This document shows positions 35,511-41,120 of a stretch of 41,120 nucleotides of DNA, in pieces. The stretch spans positions 1-41,120 of the forward strand of contig PYJC01000127.1 of the NCBI GenBank assembly GCA_003635255.1. Direction: 5' to 3'. Below the pieces are notes generated by a model, which did no database searches, was not told where the DNA came from, and worked only from the letters and a program-made list of their open reading frames with translations. The stretch is from Candidatus Poribacteria bacterium (GTDB lineage: Bacteria; Poribacteria; WGA-4E; WGA-3G). Position 1 is the stretch's first letter, and every line of letters begins with the position of its first letter. Position numbers and translations under genes: made by a program.

Positions 35511-36857
35511 ATGAAAACCTATTACATAATCGCTTGTCTACTGATACTATCCTTGAGTCAGCAAGTTGTCTATGCACAACAACTGCAAGTTAAAGAAGAA
35601 TCTGCTGAAGACTTTGTTAAATTAGAAATGCCTTTGGAAGAAGCACTCACAAAAATTACGTTTGTCGTTGAGTGGTTAAGCGGAGACGGAAGTGATGAAG
35701 TAATTTTTCAAGGTGAAGGCGTAATTCGCACTCCTGATAAAATAGAACTCCGTATACCGTATGAAGATGATAGCGGCAGGTACAGTTCTTATACGATTCT
35801 AACTGAGTATGCAGTTGAAACGAATCGGTACATTTTTGTCCCTTTAGACGACTGGGGCGGGGGTTCGGGAATCTTTCGGAATCTCCACGCGGTTGACAAA
35901 AAAACGCTCAGAACTGTTGATGAATTAAGTTTCGGGGATCGATCACGTATCACAGAACTTACTGTAGCCGATCCATCCACAAACACCATCTCCTTTACTT
36001 ATATAAGGCGAGAGGTGCGACATGGTAACATTTTACATGACCCCGATAAAACAATCAAAAGACATCTTAGAATGATAGATCGTAAATTTCGAGATGTGGC
36101 AGATCCGCTAAGTCCGATCCCATCTGATATGATATTCTTTGGGACAGACAGTTTTTTTACAATGGGAAGCTGGGAAAAAGATGCGGAAACTGATGAGAAG
36201 CCACCACACATCGTCTTACTTGATGCGTTCTATATAGACAAATACGAAACGACAAATGCACAATACAAGGAATTTATTGATGCGAACCCACAGTGGCAGA
36301 AAAATCGTATCCCAAAAAAATACCACGATGGAGATTATCTGAAACATTGGAATGGAAATAATTACCCACCCGACAAAGGCAACCACCCCGTTGTTTATGT
36401 CAGTTGGTACGCAGCAATGGCTTATGCAGAGTGGCGCGGGAAACGCCTGCCGACAGAAGCAGAATGGGAGTGCGCAGCACAGGGTTCTTGGCTTTGGCGT
36501 GCCATTAATGCCGACACAGCAAATTATGGTGAAAATGTCGGCGATACGACACCGGTCGGAACGTATCCGCCGGAAGCAAGCGGCTTATACGATATGGCAG
36601 GCAACGTCTGGGAATGGTGCCTTGATGAATACAATCCCGACTTTTACGCTACTTCTCCAAGTCGCAATCCACTTGCCGGTGGAACCATGGATAATACTTT
36701 ATCCGATTGGAGAAACGTTAAAACCGTTCGTGTGTTACGCGGCGGTTCTTGGGTGAGTAACGCCAAGTTTGTGCGAGTCTCCGATCGGACAAGGTTCACA
36801 CCGAAAATCACAAACAAAGCTCGTGGATTTCGTTGTGTTAAGCCTGTAACACCTTAA
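35511..36857 (+). CDS. Secreted FGE-sulfatase-domain (SUMF1-like) protein
   Basis: This 448-aa protein has a signal peptide ending in VVYAQQ (cleavage about residue 22). Residues about 25-200 are unrecognised. From about residue 205 it is a formylglycine-generating-enzyme fold: FFTMGSWEKDAETDE, YIDKYETTNAQYKEFI, HPVVYVSWYAAMAYAEWRGK, RLPTEAEWECAA, YDMAGNVWEW, RVLRGGSW and ARGFRCV. The paired cysteines that give true FGE its copper-dependent catalysis are not present where expected (RVSDRTRF), so it may be a non-sulfatase member (PvdA- or NirV-like, or a binding version). GGAG precedes the ATG at good distance. The signal peptide is very like that of the cytochrome-TPR gene at 37318. Confidence 0.83.
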   Translation: MKTYYIIACLLILSLSQQVVYAQQLQVKEESAEDFVKLEMPLEEALTKITFVVEWLSGDGSDEVIFQGEGVIRTPDKIELRIPYEDDSGRYSSYTILTEYAVETNRYIFVPLDDWGGGSGIFRNLHAVDKKTLRTVDELSFGDRSRITELTVADPSTNTISFTYIRREVRHGNILHDPDKTIKRHLRMIDRKFRDVADPLSPIPSDMIFFGTDSFFTMGSWEKDAETDEKPPHIVLLDAFYIDKYETTNAQYKEFIDANPQWQKNRIPKKYHDGDYLKHWNGNNYPPDKGNHPVVYVSWYAAMAYAEWRGKRLPTEAEWECAAQGSWLWRAINADTANYGENVGDTTPVGTYPPEASGLYDMAGNVWEWCLDEYNPDFYATSPSRNPLAGGTMDNTLSDWRNVKTVRVLRGGSWVSNAKFVRVSDRTRFTPKITNKARGFRCVKPVTP

Positions 36858-36981
36858 ATTTTTCGTCAAATCCAGTGAATCCTTAGTTTGTAGCATAACC
36901 TGTTAGGTTGTGCAATCGTAGCATAACAGGACTATTTAGTTTTCCGTTTTTTTACTAAATTTTCAACCCCCAGGCCCGGTA

Positions 36982-37106
36982 GGTTGGGTTTGATGAAGTT
37001 TAAGAATTTAATTCGGTAATACAACAACCTCTTGCTGTAGGAGCGAGCTGTGCTCGCGATCCCTAAGGATTACCGAAATATTTATTTACTCTTCATCAAC
37101 CGAACC
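36982..37106. repeat. Imperfect long palindrome with REP-like hairpin centre
   Basis: The outer arms GGTTGGGTTTGATGAAG (36982-36998) and CTTCATCAACCGAACC (37091-37106) pair with one mismatch and one gap. The inner arms ATTCGGTAAT (37011-37020) and ATTACCGAAA (37069-37078) pair at 9 of 10. The centre (37036-37063) holds GCGAGC-TGT-GCTCGC, resembling REP sequences of other bacteria. It looks like a small non-autonomous mobile or REP-type element. Confidence 0.7.
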
Positions 37107-37150
37107 GGATTTTACACGGAAACTGCAAATACTTCAAAAACTTCTTGAGT

Positions 37151-37212
37151 CCCGTAGGGGCGATATCTATGTAGAACCGAGTATCATGTAAATATCAAGC
37201 CCCGTAGGGGCG
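37151..37212. repeat. Two copies of CCCGTAGGGGCG, 50 bp apart
   Basis: CCCGTAGGGGCG is at 37151-37162 and 37201-37212, each followed by a related ATCT-containing tail. The second copy with its preceding GC can fold as GCCCC-GTA-GGGGC. Such units are typical of dispersed intergenic repeats. Confidence 0.7.
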
Positions 37213-37317
37213 GCATCTGTAAAGGGGCCGCGACAAATCCTGAGAGATATCTAAATTAATCCGTATGATGCTTCTTGATTAACAACCATCCTTTACTACG
37301 AAATTTTTGGAGAAGAT

Positions 37318-39627
37318 ATGAAGACCTTTTGCATAATCACTTATCTACTGATATTAGCCTTAAGTCATCAGGTCGTATACGCACAACAGCCGCTTGCACA
37401 ACAAGCGTTCACTATCTTTGAGCAACACTGTCTCGACTGCCACGGTGAATTCGGATCCTATAGCGATGTGCTTACGATTAAGCATAAAGACTTAATCGAA
37501 GATCGCTCCGTCATACCGGGGCAACCCAATGCCTCCGAACTCTATTTGCGCCTGCTCGGCGATACAGACACAGGTTCACAGATGCCGTTAGGACAAGAAC
37601 CTCTGGATTCCGAAGCAATCGTCACGATTCGACGTTGGATTGAAGCCGGAGCCGCAGATTGGGAGGCAATTCCCAAACCTAAACGCAATTTTATCACCAC
37701 CGAGGTAATGCTGCAAACTATCCATACCCACGTGACATCGCTCACTGCCTTTGATCGTTCCTTCGCACGCTATTTTACACTGACACACCTCTATAACGCT
37801 GGCGCGACAGATGACAACCTCCGTGCCTATCGAAACGCTTTATCAAAATTGGTTAACAGCCTCTCATGGGGTGCAGAGGTAATAAAGCCGACACCCATCG
37901 ACCAAGAACAAACAATCTTCTACATTGATCTACGGCACTACGAGTGGGACATCAAAAGCAATAAGTGGTATAAGATTGAGCAGGCATATCCCTACGGCGT
38001 GCGATTAAACTCGTCAACGTATGCAACGCTATGCCAAGAAACAGATTGCGAATTGCCGTTTGTCCGTGCCGATTGGTTCATCGCCACCGCCTCACTACCA
38101 CCGCTCTACCACGAGATCCTTGGTCTACCCAAAACAGACAAGGAATTAGAAACACAACTTGAGGTAAACGTCGCCGAAAACTTAAAGAATGCACCGGGAG
38201 TGCGCGTCTGGCGTGCGGGTTTTAACGAGTCTGGTGTGTCAGTCAATAATCGCATTGTGGAACGCCACAAATCCCGATATGGCACATATTGGAAATCCTA
38301 CGACTTCGCAGGAAATGTGGGTACACAGAACATCTTCACACATCCACTCAATTTCACGCACGACGGCGGCGAGATAATCTTCAACCTTCCGAACGGATTG
38401 CAGGCATATTATCTCTCCACAGCGACAGGTGAGCGGCTTGACGAAGCACCGATTAACATCGTTTCAGACGCTGGTTCGCGGGACCCTGTTGTCCGTAACG
38501 GACTTTCCTGCATGGGCTGCCACACAGAAGGAATGAAGACATTCAAAGATCAGATGCGTCGGGTGATTGAACGGAATCGGAACCCCTCTTATGATAAAGC
38601 ACAGGCGTTGCGTCTCTATACCGAAAAATCGGAAATGGATAGCCTTGTTCGCGAGGATATTGCGCGTTATCAACAAGCAATTGAAGCTGCAGGTGGTGTG
38701 TTCGGTGGAAGCGAACCGATACAACAGTTAGTCAAGCAGTTTGAGGGACCGCTTGATGCTATACATGCTGCGGCGGAGGTAGGGTTAGAAACTCATGACT
38801 TTCTGAAAAAGATTCGTGAGAATAGTGGGCTGCAGGATGCTGGTTTGTTGGTGCTTGGAGTTGAAAGTGGGGCTGTTAAGCGGGATGCGTGGGAATCGGA
38901 ATTTGGCAAGATAGCCTTGGCACTGAATGTTCTAAACCTTGATTCAGCCCAAGCCTACAGAATTCGTGGAAAAGCGAGGTATGACAAGGGACAGTATGAA
39001 GCTGCGATTGCAGACTGTAATGAGGCCCTCCGTATAAAACCTGACGATTTTAAGGCTTACAATAGTAGAGGAGTTGCGAAATCCAGATTGCGGCAGTACA
39101 AATCTGCTATTGCTGATTTTGACGCGGCACTTCAAATAAAACCTGATTCAGCTACTGCCTATAGCAATCGCGGAGCTGCGAAGGCCATACTGGAGCAGTA
39201 TGAGTCTGCTATCTCCGATTTTGACGCGGCACTTCAAATAAAACCTGTTGCTAAGGTCTACTATGGTCGCGGAGCTGCAAAAGCCAAGTTGAAACAGTAT
39301 GAAGATGCGATATCTGATTATGATACTGCCCTTCGTATAAAACCTGATTATTTCGCAGCCTATTGGGAACGGGGAGCTGTAAAGACTCTGCAAGGCCAGT
39401 ATGAGTCTGCCATTACTGACTTTGATGCGGCACTCCGCATAAAACCAGATGCTAAAACCTACTTTCTTCGAGGAAGTGCAAAGCACGCGTTGGGTAGAAG
39501 TGAAGAAGCAAAGGACGATCTCCAAACAGCATTGGAACTGGCAGAACAGGGAGGAGATCAGCATTTAAAAAATGTGATTAAGCAGTTTATTCAAAAATTT
39601 GAAGTCGAAAGTATCCCAAATCAATAA
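37318..39627 (+). CDS. Secreted diheme cytochrome c fused to TPR domain
   Basis: This 769-aa protein has a signal peptide to about residue 22 (VVYAQQ). A first heme motif CLDCH (38-42) lies in a planctomycete-type cytochrome C (PSD1-like) domain with PNASELYLRLLGD and the methionine-rich SQMPLGQ. A second heme site CMGCH (398-402) follows a beta-rich middle part (about 130-390). From about 540 to 750 there are six TPR repeats with AYxxRGxAKxxLxQYExAIxDFDAALxIKPD. It is therefore a periplasmic electron-transfer or heme-binding protein with an interaction arm. The second heme domain has a CMGCHTEGM form as found in large multidomain cytochromes. Partner unknown. The start follows GGAG by a few bases. 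Confidence 0.85.
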   Translation: MKTFCIITYLLILALSHQVVYAQQPLAQQAFTIFEQHCLDCHGEFGSYSDVLTIKHKDLIEDRSVIPGQPNASELYLRLLGDTDTGSQMPLGQEPLDSEAIVTIRRWIEAGAADWEAIPKPKRNFITTEVMLQTIHTHVTSLTAFDRSFARYFTLTHLYNAGATDDNLRAYRNALSKLVNSLSWGAEVIKPTPIDQEQTIFYIDLRHYEWDIKSNKWYKIEQAYPYGVRLNSSTYATLCQETDCELPFVRADWFIATASLPPLYHEILGLPKTDKELETQLEVNVAENLKNAPGVRVWRAGFNESGVSVNNRIVERHKSRYGTYWKSYDFAGNVGTQNIFTHPLNFTHDGGEIIFNLPNGLQAYYLSTATGERLDEAPINIVSDAGSRDPVVRNGLSCMGCHTEGMKTFKDQMRRVIERNRNPSYDKAQALRLYTEKSEMDSLVREDIARYQQAIEAAGGVFGGSEPIQQLVKQFEGPLDAIHAAAEVGLETHDFLKKIRENSGLQDAGLLVLGVESGAVKRDAWESEFGKIALALNVLNLDSAQAYRIRGKARYDKGQYEAAIADCNEALRIKPDDFKAYNSRGVAKSRLRQYKSAIADFDAALQIKPDSATAYSNRGAAKAILEQYESAISDFDAALQIKPVAKVYYGRGAAKAKLKQYEDAISDYDTALRIKPDYFAAYWERGAVKTLQGQYESAITDFDAALRIKPDAKTYFLRGSAKHALGRSEEAKDDLQTALELAEQGGDQHLKNVIKQFIQKFEVESIPNQ

Positions 39628-39751
39628 GGATTCATTTTCCAAACATTGAAATATCGGTATGGTGGAGTTTGAGGAGTCATGCCTAGAGGAAGATTCCATT
39701 ATAGTCCGCTTAGCGAGATAACTGAATGAATCCAACTGCATGTAAATTTGT

Positions 39752-39780
39752 TTGATATTCTCATATAGATATTTTATCAT
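39752..39780 (+). promoter_or_regulatory. Sigma70-type promoter for the FRG gene
   Basis: TTGATA (39752-39757) and TATCAT (39775-39780) are 17 bp apart, 35 bp before the ATG at 39815, in an AT-rich stretch. Predicted start of RNA is about 39787, giving a leader of about 28 bases with GGAG. Confidence 0.6.
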
Positions 39781-39814
39781 TAACATTGATAAGTCATATT
39801 TTGGAGAAAAGTGA

Positions 39815-40753
39815 ATGAATACAAAAAACCGATCTGAATCCAAAAACAAGCTACAAACAGTTAATGATGTCATTTGTGCTATAAAGGAACAATCCGCAGA
39901 TGGCAATTGCATTTTCCGTGGCGAGTCCGAATGCCATGAAAAAGTCTCCTCAAATCTCTACCGTGAACTTAAATCTATTATTGGATTTGAAAATGTTGGT
40001 ATTGGAAATTTTCAAGATGAAATTATCGAACAAGCTAAAGATTATACCGATACAACGGGTAATTTTGAAATTCTAACTGAACTCCAACACTATGGCGGTA
40101 AAACAAATTTGATTGATTTCACGCAAGACTATAAGGTTGCTCTTTTCTTTGCGTGCTATGGGACCCTCAACAAGCCAGGTAGGGTTATTATTTTACGAAT
40201 AACCGATGAAATAGAAAAGACCCTTAGATACCCGCAGCATCCAAAGAAACGTGTTCTTGCCCAGAAAAGTGTATTTGTTCAACCGCCTAAAGGATATATT
40301 GAACGTAACAGATACCATGTAATCTGTATTCCAGCATCTCTCAAGTTTTTGGTATTACAGTATCTTCTTGAAGATCACGATATAGAACCTAAAACTATCT
40401 ATAATGATATCCATGGGTTTATTGGTAGTTATAACAGCCAATGGAAGTCTTATCGAGGGTTTTATAACGGGCTCACTTTACAAGATAGAGGAGATGAAGT
40501 GACGGATCCGAAAGAAAAGCTGGAATCTTATGAGAAGGCAATAGCTCATTATACTAGTACTTTAGGGTTAGAAGTAGATGATCCCGCCGTTTATATGAAC
40601 CGCGGCAATACTTACCTCAACCTAGGCAAAGTTGACAAGGCAATTGAAGATTTTAACACTGCTATAAATATGTATCCTTATTTTTCTGATGCCTATTACA
40701 ATCGCGGTACTGCTTATCTTGTACTGCCATCGGAAATTCGGGCCACTTTCTAA
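39815..40753 (+). pseudogene. FRG-domain protein with TPR tail, 3' end interrupted by an IS
   Basis: The 312-aa reading frame has an FRG domain in the first half: CIFRGESE, then LQHYGGKTNLIDFTQDYKVALFFA. This family is defined by a conserved FRG motif and has no settled biochemical role. A short TPR tail follows (VYMNRGNTYLNLGKVDKAIEDFN, then a second repeat starting AYYNRGTAYL). That second repeat breaks off at about 40720, exactly where IS3-like sequence starts, so the last 11 residues (VLPSEIRATF region) are encoded by the insertion. The original gene was longer and is probably non-functional or shortened. It is AT-richer than its neighbours, has its own promoter, and may be recently acquired. 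Confidence 0.75.
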
Positions 40754-40798
40754 AACAAGATTGTGATATAATAACAATCTACTGAAAGGAGCATTCCG

Positions 40799-41086
40799 AT
40801 GGCGAAACGAAGAAACTTTACGCCCGAGTTTAAAGCAGAAGTCGTGCTTGAGGCCCTGAGTGGTGAAAGTTCGCAAGCAGAGCTCTGTAGACGACATAAC
40901 CTCAGCGAACAACAGCTCTCGAAGTGGAAACAGCAAGTTATTGAAAATGTAGCGACGCTGTTTGTCTCCTCTACGGATCAGCAGTCCAGCGAGGCGGCGG
41001 AGCGTATTGCTCACCTTGAGCAGCTCGTTGGGCGGTTGACCGTGGCGTTAGACATCCAAAAAAAAGCATTGACTTTCTTGAGCTAA
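40799..41086 (+). CDS. IS3-family transposase OrfA
   Basis: This 95-aa protein has an N-terminal helix-turn-helix of the IS3 OrfA (HTH_Tnp_1) kind: RRNFTPEFKAEVVLEALSGE, then AELCRRHNLSEQQLSKWKQQ. A leucine-rich helix follows (HLEQLVGRLTVALDIQKKAL). It binds the element ends and, fused to OrfB by frameshifting, forms the full transposase. The AAGGAG Shine-Dalgarno (40786-40791) is 7 bases upstream of ATG. Confidence 0.88.
   Translation: MAKRRNFTPEFKAEVVLEALSGESSQAELCRRHNLSEQQLSKWKQQVIENVATLFVSSTDQQSSEAAERIAHLEQLVGRLTVALDIQKKALTFLS
41057..41066 (+). promoter_or_regulatory. Candidate -1 programmed frameshift site
   Basis: C followed by eight A residues and G, read in the OrfA frame as CAA-AAA-AAA-GCA. 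Slipping back one base leads into a frame that stays open to the window end and encodes OrfB. This is the usual way IS3 elements make OrfAB. Confidence 0.6.
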
Positions 41087-41120
41087 CGCCGTCTCAAGAG
41101 TGCCGAGTCGCTGAGGCGTT
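41059..41120 (+). CDS. IS3-family transposase OrfB, N-terminal start (partial)
   Basis: In the -1 frame relative to OrfA, codons run without stop from the A-tract to the last base (KSIDFLELTPSQECRVAEA). This fits the beginning of an IS3 OrfB, but the DDE catalytic core lies beyond the window. It has no start codon or Shine-Dalgarno of its own, so expression should depend on frameshifting. Confidence 0.6.

Larger units (their letters stand above)
36858..37317. other. 460-bp gene-free gap filled with repeats
   Basis: There is no plausible gene here on either strand. The gap holds a direct repeat GTAGCATAAC (about 36891 and 36918), an imperfect 125-bp palindrome with a REP-like centre (36982-37106), and two copies of CCCGTAGGGGCG exactly 50 bp apart (37151, 37201). 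A GGAG Shine-Dalgarno for the cytochrome gene is at its end. No clear promoter was found. Confidence 0.8.
40720..41120 (+). mobile_element. IS3-family insertion sequence, left end (runs off window)
   Basis: Likely starts at TGTACTGCC (about 40720), where TPR homology of the FRG gene stops; IS3-type ends often begin TGTACTG. It then carries a -10-like TATAAT (40767-40772) lying in the inverted repeat GATTGT/ACAATC (40759-40764, 40774-40779), an AAGGAG Shine-Dalgarno, orfA, a frameshift site, and the start of orfB. The right end is not in the window, so the exact border and target duplication cannot be confirmed. Confidence 0.75.

Noticed and set aside
39565..39912. 115-aa minus-strand reading frame across the gap before the FRG gene
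   Set aside because: It overlaps the ends of two plus-strand genes, covers a good promoter, and has no recognisable domain or ribosome binding site.
1..41120. CRISPR arrays, tRNA or rRNA genes, and prophage structural genes
   Set aside because: No regularly spaced repeats with unique spacers, no cloverleaf with conserved T-arm, and no phage morphogenesis motifs were seen.

Overview
The window looks like chromosomal DNA from an uncultured Gram-negative bacterium of moderate GC. The best guess is Candidatus Poribacteria or a close relative. The pointers are an ECF sigma factor fused through one membrane helix to WD40 propellers, a C25 (gingipain-like) peptidase paired with a PorV-type outer-membrane protein, many secreted propeller, TPR and FGE-like proteins, and short palindromic repeats between genes. 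The taxonomic call is inference; there is no rRNA or other marker for phylogeny apart from gyrA.

Layout. 1-0.5 kb: the end of an IS4-like transposase cut by the window edge. 0.6-8.9 kb, plus strand: gyrA, a secreted TPR protein, a secreted zinc metallopeptidase, an Asp-box (BNR) propeller protein with its own promoter, a possible small RNA or leader, and a lipoprotein with a CsgG/LpoB-like look, ending at a strong terminator hairpin. 8.9-9.4 kb, minus: a small helical (possibly HepT-like) protein. 9.6-18.0 kb, plus: a PIG3-type quinone oxidoreductase, then a 2095-residue C25 peptidase with a FlgD-like C-terminal sorting domain, overlapping a PorV/UPF0164-family outer-membrane protein. 18.0-28.4 kb, minus: three related WD40 genes (secreted; sigma-TM-WD40; membrane-anchored and 5'-truncated), then anmK, namZ (DUF1343) and a serine hydrolase, a peptidoglycan-recovery cassette. 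28.7-35.4 kb, plus: mannose-6-phosphate isomerase-type cupin, glucose-6-phosphate isomerase, a transmembrane histidine kinase, an NtrC-type sigma54 activator (with a 112-bp MITE-like element between kinase and regulator), a pseudopilin-like protein and a prepilin peptidase. 35.5-39.6 kb, plus: a secreted FGE-like protein, a 460-bp repeat-filled gap, and a secreted diheme cytochrome c-TPR fusion. 39.8-41.1 kb: an AT-rich FRG-domain gene whose 3' end is interrupted by the left end of an IS3-family element running off the window.

How they work together. The most unusual system is the WD40 cluster. A sigma factor is physically tethered to two predicted seven-bladed periplasmic propellers (14 repeats). 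Next to it lies a secreted paralogue with the same 14 repeats but a signal peptide in place of sigma plus TM, and then a third copy that kept the TM and one seven-bladed propeller but lost the sigma domain. The C25/PorV pair suggests a type IX-like secretion and surface-attachment activity. The NamZ/AnmK/serine hydrolase set suggests reuse of cell-wall sugars. The kinase/regulator/pseudopilin/prepilin peptidase run resembles a PilS/PilR-like control of pilus or type II secretion genes.

No tRNA, rRNA, CRISPR array or replication origin was recognised. All functions are read from sequence motifs without database searches.
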